From: Lactobacillus paragasseri | Lineage (GTDB): Bacteria; Bacillota; Bacilli; Lactobacillales; Lactobacillaceae | Direction: 5' to 3' | NCBI RefSeq assembly: GCF_003584685.1 | Contig: NZ_AP018549.1 | Span: 620,001 to 684,000 of the forward strand | DNA length: 64,000 nucleotides | Part shown: positions 1 to 9,542 of the stretch, piece after piece | How positions within the stretch are numbered: the first letter of the stretch is position 1 | Layout of the letters: every line of letters starts with the position of its first letter | Notes under the pieces: generated by a model | The model's input: only the letters and a program-made list of their open reading frames with translations | Database searches by the model: none | What the model was told of the DNA's origin: nothing | Program-made: the position numbers and the translations under genes

Positions 1-2
1 TT

Positions 3-200
3 GACCGAGCAAGTATTATTGATGCTTATAACTGGGGACAAGGCTTTATCAGCTTGGTAGCTCCAACTGGTTTGATTTTAATGAGCTTAATGATGGTGAA
101 TATCGGCTTTAATAAGTGGTTTAAGTTTTGCTGGAAATTATTAGTAATTGAATTTGGTATTTGTTTAGCCTTTTTAGCAATTGGCTTAGTTGTTTACTGA
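3..200 (+). CDS. C-terminal end of a multi-membrane-spanning permease (YfcC/DcuC-like), partial
   Basis: The reading frame is open from base 3 to the TGA at 198-200, giving the last 65 residues of a protein that starts before the window. It shows an amphipathic stretch (GQGFISLVAPTGLILMSLMM) followed by a basic loop (NKWFKFCWK) and a last hydrophobic helix ending in LVVY. This C-terminus resembles YfcC/AbgT/arginine-ornithine-antiporter-like carriers, but the fragment is too short for a firm substrate call. No clear terminator follows before the dps-like gene. Confidence 0.5.
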   Translation, partial: DRASIIDAYNWGQGFISLVAPTGLILMSLMMVNIGFNKWFKFCWKLLVIEFGICLAFLAIGLVVY

Positions 201-280
201 TAAGGCAGATAAATAGCTTTTATTAATTTTTATAGTTATGATTTAAATATAAATATTGTTTTATTCAAGGAGGCATTTTT

Positions 281-748
281 ATGGCTTATCCAAAAACTAA
301 AAAAATTATGAATGAAATCGTTGCTGATTTAACTCAAGCGCATATGGTTGTTCATCAACATCATTGGTATATGCTCGGAAGAGGATTTTTGAAATTACAC
401 CCATATTTAGATGATGTAATGGATGAATTAGCTGAACAACAAGATGGAGTTGCAGAAAGATTAATTGAGATTAACGGTAGTCCAATTTCAACTTATGAAG
501 AAGTATTAGAAGAAACTAACGTTCCAGATCAAGTTGGCAGCTGGGACTTATCCATGGAAGAAAGATTTCAATTAATTGTTAATGCATATAAGCAATTACG
601 AGATGATTATGAACGTGGTATTAAGATTAGTGAAGATGAAGGCGACAATTCCACTAATGACTTATTAATTGCTTATCATACCGCCGTTGAAAAGAGAATC
701 TGGATGATGTCAGCTGAACTTGGTAAGAGACCTGGCGAAGGTGAATAG
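281..748 (+). CDS. dps: Dps-family ferritin-like DNA-protection protein
   Basis: A 155-residue protein of the Dps family, which oxidises Fe2+ at dimer interfaces of a 12-mer shell and so limits Fenton damage to DNA in the cytoplasm. The intersubunit ferroxidase ligands of the family are visible with the right spacing: H28 (in HHWY), H40, D44, D55 and E59 (motif DGVAER). Length and the four-helix pattern fit. The start ATG follows a strong AAGGAGG-like site at 268-274. It is a single-gene unit ending at the hairpin at 761-793. The family call is firm; whether it binds DNA is not visible. Confidence 0.88.
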   Translation: MAYPKTKKIMNEIVADLTQAHMVVHQHHWYMLGRGFLKLHPYLDDVMDELAEQQDGVAERLIEINGSPISTYEEVLEETNVPDQVGSWDLSMEERFQLIVNAYKQLRDDYERGIKISEDEGDNSTNDLLIAYHTAVEKRIWMMSAELGKRPGEGE

Positions 749-760
749 ATTTTAAAGAAT

Positions 761-793
761 AAAAAAGGAGCGAATGAATTTTTGCTCCTTTTT
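761..793 (+). terminator. Rho-independent terminator after dps
   Basis: Inverted repeat AAAGGAGC / GCTCCTTT with a short loop followed by a T run. Confidence 0.8.
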
Positions 794-870
794 ATCGTTT
801 ATTGTATGATTTAGAAAAATTATAAGTTAAATATATTCTTTTAAGTGAAATGAAAAATTTAGGTATAACA

Positions 871-1212
871 ATGGATCTATTTAACAACCAACAAGCTCGA
901 GATGCTGCAATTAAAGCCATGCATGAATATCATTTAGCCTATAAAGCAGGGCAAAGTATTGATACAACAGAAGTTAAACAATCGCTGAAAAAGCTATCTC
1001 AATCAGATAGAACTTTTATGTTTATTATAGGAAATACAAGCAATCCATTAGTTGCAATTCCGTCGATCAATTATGATATAAAGAAAAACACTTTAAATAA
1101 ATTAATTATGGCCTACTTTTATTTCAAAAAAGAAACCGAAAACAAAATGGACAGGCAAATATTAGTGGTGCAGGCAGATAACTTTTATAAATCAGTTGCC
1201 TTAAATAAATAA
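871..1212 (+). CDS. Hypothetical protein (113 aa)
   Basis: I do not recognise this protein. It is a soluble, mixed alpha/beta-looking sequence beginning MDLFNNQQARDAAIKAMHEY, with a possible beta strand TFMFIIGN near the middle and a Lys/Asn-rich C-terminus. The frame also offers an ATG at 850, but the only Shine-Dalgarno-like bases there (AAGTGA) touch that codon, whereas the ATG at 871 has AGG about ten bases upstream, so I prefer 871. It stands alone between the dps terminator and rbsK. Confidence 0.55.
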   Translation: MDLFNNQQARDAAIKAMHEYHLAYKAGQSIDTTEVKQSLKKLSQSDRTFMFIIGNTSNPLVAIPSINYDIKKNTLNKLIMAYFYFKKETENKMDRQILVVQADNFYKSVALNK

Positions 1213-1270
1213 TAAATGCTCCTTTTTGCTATAATTAAAAGAAAAAGATCGTGCATGAAAGGAAAAATTG

Positions 1271-2194
1271 ATGAATAAAGTTACAATTGTTGGATCAATT
1301 AACGTTGACAACATTATGCATATCAAGAAACTTCCTCAACCAGGAGAAACAATAGCAATGTCCGAATTTTCAAAGGCAGCTGGTGGAAAAGGCGCAAATC
1401 AAGCAGTTGCAAGTAGTCGTGCCAAGAATGAAACAATATTTGTTGGCCGTGTTGGAGATGATGACAATGGCCGCTTTATGCTTGAACAATTTAAGGATAA
1501 TGGAGTTAATGTTGATCATGTAACAGTAACGCCTAATGAACAAACTGGTCAAGCTTATATCTTGCTTCAAGAATCTGGTCAAAATTCGATTATTATTCAA
1601 CATGGTGCCAACTTTGATGTAACTGCTGAAGATGTTAGAAATGCCAAGGATCAAATTGAAGATAGCGATTTTGTGATTGCACAATTTGAAACTCCACTTG
1701 AAGCAACTATTGAAGCCTTCAAGATTGCTAGAGCTGCAGGTAAAACTACTATTTTAAATCCTGCTCCTGCTCGTACTGACATTCCAAAAGAATTATTAGA
1801 GTTGACCGATTTAATTACTCCTAATGAAACTGAAGCTGAAAGTATTACCGGGATTAAGGTTGATAGTGAAGAATCAATGAAGAAAAGCAGTGAAGTCTTT
1901 CATCAGATGGGGATTAAAGGCGTAATTATCACTATTGGTGAACGTGGTTCTTATGTTTCCTATGAAGATATTGAAGAGATTATTCCAGCCTTTAAAGTCA
2001 AGGCCGTAGATACAACCGCTGCAGGTGACACTTTCTTAGGTGCTCTATCTAGTGAGTTAAAACCTGATTTAAGCAACTTAAAAGATAGTGTTGTTTATGC
2101 GTCTAAATCTTCGTCATTTACTGTACAAAAACTAGGTGCATTTCCATCCATTCCGACTAGAGATGTAGTTGAGCAAGCTTTAAAGGAGAATTAA
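1271..2194 (+). CDS. rbsK: Ribokinase
   Basis: PfkB-family sugar kinase of 307 residues that phosphorylates D-ribose with ATP to ribose-5-phosphate. The N-terminal VGSINVDN strand, the sugar-binding GGKGANQA motif at about 38-45, and the C-terminal PfkB signature DTTAAGDTF with the catalytic Asp at about 248-256 are all present. The ATG at 1271 is preferred to the in-frame TTG at 1268 because AAAGGA (1258-1263) then lies about 8 bases upstream. It is three bases upstream of rpiA, forming a ribose-to-R5P-to-Ru5P pair. No ribose transporter is adjacent, so ribose may come from nucleoside hydrolysis (next operon). Confidence 0.92.
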   Translation: MNKVTIVGSINVDNIMHIKKLPQPGETIAMSEFSKAAGGKGANQAVASSRAKNETIFVGRVGDDDNGRFMLEQFKDNGVNVDHVTVTPNEQTGQAYILLQESGQNSIIIQHGANFDVTAEDVRNAKDQIEDSDFVIAQFETPLEATIEAFKIARAAGKTTILNPAPARTDIPKELLELTDLITPNETEAESITGIKVDSEESMKKSSEVFHQMGIKGVIITIGERGSYVSYEDIEEIIPAFKVKAVDTTAAGDTFLGALSSELKPDLSNLKDSVVYASKSSSFTVQKLGAFPSIPTRDVVEQALKEN

Positions 2195-2197
2195 ATA

Positions 2198-2896
2198 ATG
2201 GACAAGAGTGAGCAAGATCAATTAAAAAAGGAAGCAGCCACTAAAGCTGCTATGATGGTAGAATCTGATTCTGTTTTAGGTGTTGGAACTGGGTCAACAG
2301 TTGCTTTCTTTATTGATGCATTAGGTGAACGCAAAGAAAAAGAGGGTTTTAGTCTTAAGCATATTGTTACTACTTCTAATCGTAGTAAAAAGCAACTTGA
2401 AGGTTTAGGCTTTAAAGTTGATGAGTTAGCAGATATTGACCAGGCAGATTTGACTGTAGATGGAGCAGATCGTGTTGATGATAATCTAGATGGAATCAAG
2501 GGTGGCGGTGGCGCTTTAACTTTAGAAAAGAATGTCGCTATTAACTCAAAGAAGATCATTTGGATTGTTGATGAATCTAAACTGGTTCACCACCTAAGTG
2601 GTTTTCCGCTTCCAGTTGAGGTTTTACCAGTTTCAGCTGAACAAAATTTTAAACGTTTTGAAGTAGAAGGCTTAAAGCCGCAATGGCGTCTAGATGATAA
2701 CGGCAAGCGTTATGTAACGCATTATGGAAATTATATTATTGACTTAGCTGCTGATCCAACTCCTGTACCATATGGCTTAGCAGATTACTTAGATCACACA
2801 GTTGGTGTTGTTGAACATGGATTGTTCTTAGATATGTGCGATGAAGTTATTATTGCTCATAGCGATGGTACGATTGAAGATAAGAAAAGAAAATAG
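2198..2896 (+). CDS. rpiA: Ribose-5-phosphate isomerase A
   Basis: RpiA (232 residues) interconverts ribose-5-phosphate and ribulose-5-phosphate. Family landmarks: GVGTGSTV near residues 28-35 (phosphate binding), VDGADRVD (residues about 88-95, catalytic Asp) and the KGGGGALTLEK loop with its catalytic Lys. The start follows rbsK by three bases and has AAAGGAG upstream inside the end of rbsK, so the two are co-translated. The transcript ends at the hairpin at 2926-2954. Confidence 0.95.
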   Translation: MDKSEQDQLKKEAATKAAMMVESDSVLGVGTGSTVAFFIDALGERKEKEGFSLKHIVTTSNRSKKQLEGLGFKVDELADIDQADLTVDGADRVDDNLDGIKGGGGALTLEKNVAINSKKIIWIVDESKLVHHLSGFPLPVEVLPVSAEQNFKRFEVEGLKPQWRLDDNGKRYVTHYGNYIIDLAADPTPVPYGLADYLDHTVGVVEHGLFLDMCDEVIIAHSDGTIEDKKRK

Positions 2897-2925
2897 ATAG
2901 TTTTAAAGAAAATAATCTAACTTTT

Positions 2926-2954
2926 AAAGACTTGACTAGTTCAAGTCTTTTTTT
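2926..2954 (+). terminator. Rho-independent terminator after rbsK-rpiA
   Basis: Ten-base perfect stem AAAGACTTGA / TCAAGTCTTT with a 5-base loop, followed by a T run. Confidence 0.85.
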
Positions 2955-3011
2955 GTAACAAATCTTAGTTCATAATAAATATGATACGTAAATTTAGAAA
3001 GAAGGACCTTT

Positions 3012-3935
3012 ATGTCAAAAAAGCCCTTAATTATTAGTACAGATCCGGGAATTGATGATGTAGCTGCAATGACGATTAGTCTCTTTGCAGCTGATCTTGA
3101 TGTTAAGATGATTGTTCCTACTTGGGGAAATGTATCCTTAGAACACACGCTTCAAAATACTCTTGATTTAGAAAATTTTTTACATACTAAGGTACCAGTA
3201 GTTAAAGGTGCTAATCAACCACTAGTACGTCCAGCAATTAGTGCTGCTTCAGTTCATGGCGAAACAGGAATTGCAGGTTTTGAATTTGAAAAAGCAAATA
3301 ATGATTTATTAATGTCAGGTCTTGCTGCTACTAAAATGTATGAAGCAATTAAAAGTAGTCCTGAAAAGGTAACTCTTTTAGGAATCGGCCCATTAACTGA
3401 TTTTGCACTTTTATTTAAGCAGTATCCTGATGTAGTAGAGAATATCGCTAAAGTTTACATTATGGGTGGAAATATTGGTCATGGAAATCATAGTCCATTT
3501 GCGGAATATAATATTGCTGGAGATCCAGAAGCTGCTCAAATTGTCTTTCATTCTGGATTACCAGTCTATGTTGCTCCACTTGAAATTGGCGACAAGGCGC
3601 ATTTGACACAAGATCAAATGGATAAGATTAAGGAATGCGGCGAAGTTGGAAAGATGCTATATTCGATGTTTTCACATATTCATGAGCCAGATGGTGATCT
3701 TAGAATTAAGATTTATGATCCAACTGCTGTAGGTATAATGCTTCATCCTGAATTCTTCACCTTGAAGCCTGCGAATGTTGAAATTGAATTAGCTGGACGT
3801 TATACTTATGGCGCTAGCGTGATGGACTTTTTAAGCAAAGAACATAACGCACAAATCGCAACCGACGTCGATACAGAGAGGTTTGCAACTTGGTTCGTTC
3901 AAAGTATCCAAGCTGCCAATAACGGGAGAAAATAA
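3012..3935 (+). CDS. Nucleoside hydrolase (inosine/uridine-preferring family)
   Basis: A 307-residue IunH/Rih-type hydrolase that splits nucleosides into free base and ribose. The N-terminal calcium-binding motif DPGIDD (residues 11-16) is intact, and the YIMGGN segment and a C-terminal YDPTAVG motif are as expected. The exact substrate (inosine, uridine, both) cannot be read from the sequence. It overlaps the following GntR gene by one base (TAATG), so that regulator probably controls it. Ribose released here is the natural substrate of the ribokinase upstream. Confidence 0.88.
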   Translation: MSKKPLIISTDPGIDDVAAMTISLFAADLDVKMIVPTWGNVSLEHTLQNTLDLENFLHTKVPVVKGANQPLVRPAISAASVHGETGIAGFEFEKANNDLLMSGLAATKMYEAIKSSPEKVTLLGIGPLTDFALLFKQYPDVVENIAKVYIMGGNIGHGNHSPFAEYNIAGDPEAAQIVFHSGLPVYVAPLEIGDKAHLTQDQMDKIKECGEVGKMLYSMFSHIHEPDGDLRIKIYDPTAVGIMLHPEFFTLKPANVEIELAGRYTYGASVMDFLSKEHNAQIATDVDTERFATWFVQSIQAANNGRK

Positions 3936-4663
3936 TGACTGATTTAGTCTATCGCTCAGTAATGCGCGATATTAAACAAAAAATACTTAATAATGAATAT
4001 GAAGATATGCGCTTACCAGATGAGCGGAGTTTAAGCGACTATTACCATGTAAGTCGTTCATCAATGAAGCGAGCTTTGGGATTACTTGCACAGCAAGGAA
4101 TAGTCTTCAAAAAAAGAGGTAGTGGAACTTTTATTAATCCTCTTTACTTAAAGAATCAAGCTCTCTTTAAATATGAAGGATCAAATTTGGGTATTACTGA
4201 CTCTTTTAGTGTTCCTGGTAAAAAGCAAAGTATTGAGCTATTAGACTATCAAGTAATTAAAGCTGATGAAGATTTAAGACAAGATCTCTTTTTAAAAGAA
4301 TCAGACTTTGTTTATCAAATTAAGCGATTACGTTTATTAGATGATCAACCATTTTTGATTGAAACAGGCTTTATTCCAATTAAGATTACGCCAGAATTAA
4401 ATCCAGATATTTTAAAAGGATCTCTGTTTAATTATTTAGAAGATACGCAAAATAAAACTGTAACGCGGTCATTCTTAACGATTACAGTTGAACCTTCAAC
4501 ATTAGAAGATCAATCTAAGTTAATGCTGGCTCCTAATGAACCAGTTGGCGTGATGGAAGGTATTTTCTTTTTAGATGACGGAACGCCATTTGAAGTTTCA
4601 AATATGCGAATTCACTATAAATATATGAAATACAATACTTTTGTTAACTTAAGTCAAGAATAA
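3935..4663 (+). CDS. GntR-family transcriptional regulator (HutC/UTRA type)
   Basis: A 242-residue regulator: winged helix-turn-helix at about residues 5-68 (LPDERSLSDYYHVSRSSMKRAL...GSGTF) and a C-terminal UTRA ligand-binding domain (YQIKRLRLLDDQPFLIE, then FFLDDGTPFEVSNMRIH). HutC-type members bind small metabolites, often sugars or phosphosugars. Translationally coupled to the nucleoside hydrolase (overlap TAATG), so it most likely senses a product of nucleoside or ribose catabolism; that is inference. Confidence 0.88.
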   Translation: MTDLVYRSVMRDIKQKILNNEYEDMRLPDERSLSDYYHVSRSSMKRALGLLAQQGIVFKKRGSGTFINPLYLKNQALFKYEGSNLGITDSFSVPGKKQSIELLDYQVIKADEDLRQDLFLKESDFVYQIKRLRLLDDQPFLIETGFIPIKITPELNPDILKGSLFNYLEDTQNKTVTRSFLTITVEPSTLEDQSKLMLAPNEPVGVMEGIFFLDDGTPFEVSNMRIHYKYMKYNTFVNLSQE

Positions 4664-4672
4664 AAAAATAAG

Positions 4673-4715
4673 GCATCGTTTTTCTCGGGGGATGAGAGAA
4701 ACGATGTCTTTTTTG
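4673..4715 (+). terminator. Rho-independent terminator after the GntR gene
   Basis: Stem CATCGTTTTTCTC / GAGAGAAACGATG with a G-rich loop and a T run. It could also serve as a barrier for the convergent gene at 4730-5056. Confidence 0.85.
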
Positions 4716-4729
4716 ATTGAGGGGATAGT

Positions 4730-5056
4730 TTAATCAAATTGCAAACTATCATTAATTGGTGCCAGATATACATAGTTTAAGTTAGTATTTTTGCATTGTT
4801 CACTGAGAGAATTAATTAAAGCATCTTGTTCCTTAGTGATTGGAATTTGTTTTAGCGCTATTTGAGATTGTAAAAACATAACTAACTTATTACTCCAAGC
4901 AGCTGCGTCATCATGATTTTCCGCTTTTGCTATAACCTTTAAAATTGCTTTTTCAAGAGGAAGATATGCGTTAATTTGTACTTTATTAAAACTAGCATAT
5001 AAGTCCTTTAACGTTATGACAACTTCATTTTGTTTAGTAATAGTATTTTCTAACAT
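4730..5056 (-). CDS. Bacteriocin immunity protein, enterocin A immunity-like
   Basis: A 108-residue, probably helical cytoplasmic protein. Its C-terminal half (ITKEQDALINSLSEQCKN, then Y-V-Y-L-A-P ... SLQFD) matches the pattern of the EntA immunity family (T..Q..LI..LS...-N..Y....-SQF), which protects class II bacteriocin producers by acting at the mannose PTS receptor. The start ATG at 5056 has GAGGTCATT upstream (GAGG). No bacteriocin structural gene or exporter is nearby, so it would be an orphan immunity gene. Family call is by motif memory and could be wrong. Confidence 0.6.
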   Translation of the reverse strand: MLENTITKQNEVVITLKDLYASFNKVQINAYLPLEKAILKVIAKAENHDDAAAWSNKLVMFLQSQIALKQIPITKEQDALINSLSEQCKNTNLNYVYLAPINDSLQFD

Positions 5057-5222
5057 GATAATGACCTCGCTTCGTAAATAACTAATTTATTTCTGGGCCC
5101 ACTTAAATACTAGCATCTGCAATGTATGAAAAGGTGTTTTTACGCCCATATTGCAGCTTTTGTTAAGTGTTTGTCTTGATTTAAATAACGCTATGCTGAA
5201 TTTTTTCAGTAAATAGTTTTTT

Positions 5223-5267
5223 AAATACAGATAAATCCTTAAAATAAGTATAGAAATACAGACAAAT
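5223..5267 (+). promoter_or_regulatory. Two direct repeats in the leader of the DeoR gene, possible operator
   Basis: AAATACAGATAAAT (5223-5236) and AAATACAGACAAAT (5254-5267) are nearly identical 14-mers whose starts lie 31 bases apart, about three helical turns, 50-100 bases before the DeoR start. Their phasing fits a repressor operator, most simply for autoregulation by DeoR. A third, weaker AAATACAT follows. Binding is inference. Confidence 0.45.
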
Positions 5268-5319
5268 ACATAAAAATGTATGGATTTTTGTTAAGATTGA
5301 CCTTGTGAGGTGAGAAAAA

Positions 5320-6096
5320 ATGCAGTCACAAATAGAAAGATTAGATCTAATTCGGCAAAAATTAGATAAAAGAAAGACGATTAGCACTCGTGAAATTATG
5401 AAATTATGTCACGTTTCTTTTGATACAGCAAGAAGAGACGTGATTAAGTTAACCAGCACTGGTCAAGCAATTAGAATTCACGGCGGATTAATGAAAATTA
5501 AACAGGGAACAGTCCCAGATTATAATTCTCGGGCTCATGTTTTATCTCCGATTAAAAATAAAATAGCTAAAATGACAGCTAAGTATTTAACCGCTGATCA
5601 TTTGATTTACTTAAACGCTTCAACTACGATTTCGCAGCTATGTCATTATTTAACTGGTTTAAATGCTACGATTATGACTAACTCAATTGATAATGCCGGA
5701 GCATTAATGATGGATAATTTACCTAATGTGATTTTGTTAGGCGGATACTTAAATAAAGAAAACCACTATACTTCTTCTTTAAATAGTTTAAAAGAAATTG
5801 ATCAATATGAGTTTGACGTTGCTGTGATTGGAACGTCATCGGTTAATAAGAATGGTGTATTTGTAGTTAATCATCCTGATGCCCAGATTGAAAGAGAAGT
5901 AGTTAATCGGACAAAGACAGTTATTCTACTCGCTGAAGAATATAAATTTAAAGAAGATCGTTCTTCACCATATAAGGTGATGGATTGCGACCAGGCAGAT
6001 ATATTGATTACGGATAATAAGTTAGATCCAAAATATAGAAAGTATTTTAAAAAGAATATTAAAGTCCGAGAAGTATTAGAGGAAGAAAAGGCATGA
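5320..6096 (+). CDS. DeoR-family transcriptional regulator
   Basis: A 258-residue DeoR/GlpR-type repressor. An N-terminal helix-turn-helix (residues about 1-57, with TISTREIMKLCHVSFDTARRD and the RIHGGL hinge) is followed by the sugar-phosphate-binding DeoR C-terminal domain (NSIDNAGALM, VILLGGYLNKEN, VAVIGTSSVNKNGVFVVN). Strong GAGGTGAG ribosome binding site. It overlaps the HAD phosphatase by four bases (ATGA), so both respond to the same signal. The phosphoketolase gene lies just downstream, but a link is only positional. Confidence 0.9.
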   Translation: MQSQIERLDLIRQKLDKRKTISTREIMKLCHVSFDTARRDVIKLTSTGQAIRIHGGLMKIKQGTVPDYNSRAHVLSPIKNKIAKMTAKYLTADHLIYLNASTTISQLCHYLTGLNATIMTNSIDNAGALMMDNLPNVILLGGYLNKENHYTSSLNSLKEIDQYEFDVAVIGTSSVNKNGVFVVNHPDAQIEREVVNRTKTVILLAEEYKFKEDRSSPYKVMDCDQADILITDNKLDPKYRKYFKKNIKVREVLEEEKA

Positions 6097-6887
6097 TAAA
6101 ACAAATTTTTAGTGATATGGATGGCACGATTTTAAACGGCTCGGGTGAAATTAATACAAAAACAGTTGATTTCTTAAAAGACTATCCTATCCCGCTGACT
6201 CTGGTTTCCGCACGAGCACCAATGGAAATGGAATTTGCAATTGATGAACTAGGTTTGACTGGACCGCAAATCGCTTTTAATAGCGGTTTGATATTTGAAA
6301 AAAACGCTCATGGAATAACTAAGTTATTATCTCATCCCATTCCACATGATTTGGCTATAAATATTATTGATTTTATTAAAAAGAAATTTCCTAAAGCTAC
6401 TATCAGTTGGTATACGGCAAACAGCTGGAATGTATTTGAATTTAATGAAGATGTTGACTATCAAGTCAGGCTAACGAAGAGAAAATATCATCTGCAAACT
6501 GAAATCGGCAAAGAGGATATTTATAAAATTATGATTCTAGATGTTAAGGAAAAAATTACGTGTCCTTTAACAGCTGCCTTGAGAAAAAATTTTTCAAATT
6601 TGGTTAATACTAAAACAACAGGTCCTAAATACTGCGAAATTACTAGTTGTAAGGCAATTAAAAGTTCAGGAATTAGATACATTCAAAAGATGAGAAACTT
6701 ACAAAAAGAAGAATTAATAGCCTTTGGAGATGGCGAAAATGATTTAGAAATGCTGAAAGAGGTTGGTGTTAGTGTAGCCATGGGAAATGCAGTCAATGAA
6801 GTAAAGAAAATAGCAACTATGGTCACCGATTCTAATGAAGAAGATGGCCTTGTAACCGAACTTTCTAAAATTGGACCGTCCCAATAA
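6093..6887 (+). CDS. Cof-type HAD-superfamily phosphatase
   Basis: A 264-residue HAD phosphatase. Motif I is DMDGT (nucleophile D8, acid D10) and motif IV is GDGENDLEM; the insert between is a Cof-type C2 cap. Such enzymes dephosphorylate sugar phosphates, nucleotides or flavin phosphates, and the substrate cannot be told here. The start overlaps the DeoR stop (ATGA), which indicates translational coupling. Confidence 0.88.
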   Translation: MIKQIFSDMDGTILNGSGEINTKTVDFLKDYPIPLTLVSARAPMEMEFAIDELGLTGPQIAFNSGLIFEKNAHGITKLLSHPIPHDLAINIIDFIKKKFPKATISWYTANSWNVFEFNEDVDYQVRLTKRKYHLQTEIGKEDIYKIMILDVKEKITCPLTAALRKNFSNLVNTKTTGPKYCEITSCKAIKSSGIRYIQKMRNLQKEELIAFGDGENDLEMLKEVGVSVAMGNAVNEVKKIATMVTDSNEEDGLVTELSKIGPSQ

Positions 6888-6971
6888 TTTTAAAAGTTGA
6901 ATTTTAATGCTTGATGAATTATGATTAATACTGTAATAAGCAATGAAAACTATTTCAAGGAGATACTTGCT

Positions 6972-9377
6972 ATGGTAGTAAATTATGATTCTGAAGAATA
7001 TTTAAAGAGCGTCGATGCATATTGGCGTGCAGCCAACTACTTATCAGTTGGTCAACTATTTTTAATGAATAATCCACTATTAAAAGGCGAATTAAAAGCT
7101 GAAGATGTAAAGCCCAAGCCAATTGGTCACTGGGGGACAATCGTTCCACAAAACTTTATTTATGCTCATTTAAATCGTGCAATTAAAAAGTATGATTTAA
7201 ACATGTTCTATATTGAAGGTTCTGGTCATGGTGGTCAGGTAATGGTATCTAATTCATACTTAGATGGTTCTTATACTGAACGTTATCCAGAAATTACCCA
7301 AGATGAAAAGGGAATGGCTAAATTATTTAAGCAATTTAGTTTTCCAGGTGGTGTTGCTTCTCATGCTGCACCAGAAACACCTGGATCGATCCATGAGGGT
7401 GGCGAATTGGGCTATTCACTTTCTCACGGTGTAGGTGCAATTTTAGATAATCCGGATGTAATTGCAGCGGTTGAAATTGGTGACGGTGAATCAGAAACTG
7501 GACCACTTGCTACTTCTTGGTTTTCAAGCAAGTTTATTAACCCAATTAAAGATGGTGCTGTGATTCCTATCTTACAAATTAATGGTTTTAAGATTTCTAA
7601 CCCAACTATCGTTTCAAGAATGAGTGATGAAGACCTAACTAAGTACTTTGAAGGAATGGGCTGGAAGCCATATTTTGTTTCTGCATATAAAGATGGCGAA
7701 TTTAATGGTTACAAGGACCACATGGAAGTTCACCACGAGATGGCTAAGACAATGGATGAAGTTGTTGAAGAAATTAAGGCTATTCAAAAGCATGCCCGTG
7801 AAAATAACGATGATTCATTAGTTAAATGGCCAATGATTGTCTTTAGAGTGCCTAAGGGATGGACTGGTCCTAAATTTGACTTAGATGGTAATCCAATTGA
7901 AAATAGCTTCCGTGCTCACCAAATTCCGATTCCAGTTTCTCAAGGTGATATGAGTCATAAGGAAATGCTTACTGACTGGATGGAAAGCTATAAACCAGAA
8001 GAGCTATTTGATGAAGATGGGTCACCTAAGGAAATTGTTAAAGAAAACACCTTATTTGGCGACCAAAGAATGGCGATGAATCCAGTAACTAATGGCGGAA
8101 TTAATCCTAAAGTGTTAAATATGCCAGATTACCGTGATTTTGCAGTGAAATTTGATAAACCTGGTTCTGTTGAAAAGCAAGACATGGCTGAATGGGCAAA
8201 ATACTTAGACATGATGGCTGCCTTAAATCCAACTAATTTCCGTGGTTTTGGTCCAGATGAAACTAAATCTAACCGTTTATTCCAACTTTTAGATAATCAA
8301 AAACGTCAATGGATGGAAAATATTCATACTCCAAATGATGAAAACTTGGCTCGCGAAGGTCGCGTGATTGATTCGCAATTATCTGAACACCAAGATGAAG
8401 GATGGCTTGAAGGTTACGTTTTGACAGGCAGACATGGTTTCTTTGCTACATATGAAGCATTTGGCCGTGTAGTTGATTCAATGCTTACCCAACACATGAA
8501 GTGGTTAAGAAAGGCTAAAGAACAAACTTGGCGTCATGATTATCCAGCTTTGAACTTAGTTGATACTTCAACTGTTTTCCAACAAGATCATAACGGTTAT
8601 ACTCACCAAGATCCTGGTATGTTAACCCACCTTTATGAAAAGAACCGTCCAGATTTAATTCATGAATACTTACCAGCAGATACTAACTCACTTCTTGCTG
8701 TATCTGATAAGGCATTTAGAGATCGTGAATGCATTAACGTTTTAGTAACTTCCAAGCAACCTCGTCCGCAATGGTTCTCGATTGAAGAAGCTAAAAAGTT
8801 AGTTGATAAAGGTCTTGGCTACATTGACTGGGCATCAACTGATAAGGGTGCTAAGCCAGATGTTGTCTTTGCTTCCACTGGTACTGAACCAACGATTGAG
8901 TCGTTAGCTGCGATTGATTTATTGCATAAAAAGTTCCCAGACTTAAAGATTCGTTACATTAATGTTATTGATGTCATGAAATTAATGTCTCCAGAAAAGA
9001 ATCCGAATGCAATCAGCAATGAAGAATTCGATCGTCTTTTCCCTAAAGACACACCAGTCATCTTTGCATGGCACGGCTTTAAACCAATGATGGAGTCAAT
9101 TTGGTTTGATCGTGGACGCGGAAAGAATGATGTTCATATTCATGGCTATGAAGAAAATGGTGATATTACTACGCCATTTGATATGCGAGTATTGAACCAT
9201 ATGGATCGCTATGATTTAGCAAAAGATGTTGTCGAAAGTGTTCCTGAACTAAGTGAAAAGAATGCTGACTTTATTGATGAAATGGATAGCTTGCTTGCTA
9301 AACACCATCAATATATTCGCGACAATGGTAAAGATATGCCTGAAGTTACAGAATGGCAATGGAATGGCTTAAAATAG
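6972..9377 (+). CDS. xfp: Phosphoketolase (xylulose-5-P / fructose-6-P)
   Basis: Thiamine-diphosphate-dependent enzyme of 801 residues, the usual length. It splits xylulose-5-P (and possibly fructose-6-P) with phosphate into acetyl-phosphate plus glyceraldehyde-3-P (or erythrose-4-P). Signatures: [11 protein letters not shown] near the N-terminus, [17 protein letters not shown], the ThDP/Mg motif GDGESETGP starting near residue 170, and a C-terminal QPRPQWF...FAWHGFKP region. The in-frame ATG at 6921 has no ribosome binding site; the ATG at 6972 has AAGGAGA nine bases upstream. Single-gene unit with a terminator at 9401-9430. Confidence 0.95.
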   Translation: MVVNYDSEEYLKSVDAYWRAANYLSVGQLFLMNNPLLKGELKAEDVKPKPIGHWGTIVPQNFIYAHLNRAIKKYDLNMFYIEGSGHGGQVMVSNSYLDGSYTERYPEITQDEKGMAKLFKQFSFPGGVASHAAPETPGSIHEGGELGYSLSHGVGAILDNPDVIAAVEIGDGESETGPLATSWFSSKFINPIKDGAVIPILQINGFKISNPTIVSRMSDEDLTKYFEGMGWKPYFVSAYKDGEFNGYKDHMEVHHEMAKTMDEVVEEIKAIQKHARENNDDSLVKWPMIVFRVPKGWTGPKFDLDGNPIENSFRAHQIPIPVSQGDMSHKEMLTDWMESYKPEELFDEDGSPKEIVKENTLFGDQRMAMNPVTNGGINPKVLNMPDYRDFAVKFDKPGSVEKQDMAEWAKYLDMMAALNPTNFRGFGPDETKSNRLFQLLDNQKRQWMENIHTPNDENLAREGRVIDSQLSEHQDEGWLEGYVLTGRHGFFATYEAFGRVVDSMLTQHMKWLRKAKEQTWRHDYPALNLVDTSTVFQQDHNGYTHQDPGMLTHLYEKNRPDLIHEYLPADTNSLLAVSDKAFRDRECINVLVTSKQPRPQWFSIEEAKKLVDKGLGYIDWASTDKGAKPDVVFASTGTEPTIESLAAIDLLHKKFPDLKIRYINVIDVMKLMSPEKNPNAISNEEFDRLFPKDTPVIFAWHGFKPMMESIWFDRGRGKNDVHIHGYEENGDITTPFDMRVLNHMDRYDLAKDVVESVPELSEKNADFIDEMDSLLAKHHQYIRDNGKDMPEVTEWQWNGLK

Positions 9378-9400
9378 AGTTTAATAAATGATTTTTATAG

Positions 9401-9430
9401 AAAGACCTAATAAATGTTAGGTCTTTTTTT
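9401..9430 (+). terminator. Rho-independent terminator after xfp
   Basis: AAAGACCTAA / TTAGGTCTTT stem with a short loop and a T run. Confidence 0.85.
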
Positions 9431-9542
9431 ATGGTTAATTAGTTATTAAAATTAGCTCTATCCTAAGTGCAGCATAGCTGTTATAATGAACTTATAGAAT
9501 GTAAGTGTAATTTTATTAGTAAAATATTGAAGGGATGATTGG

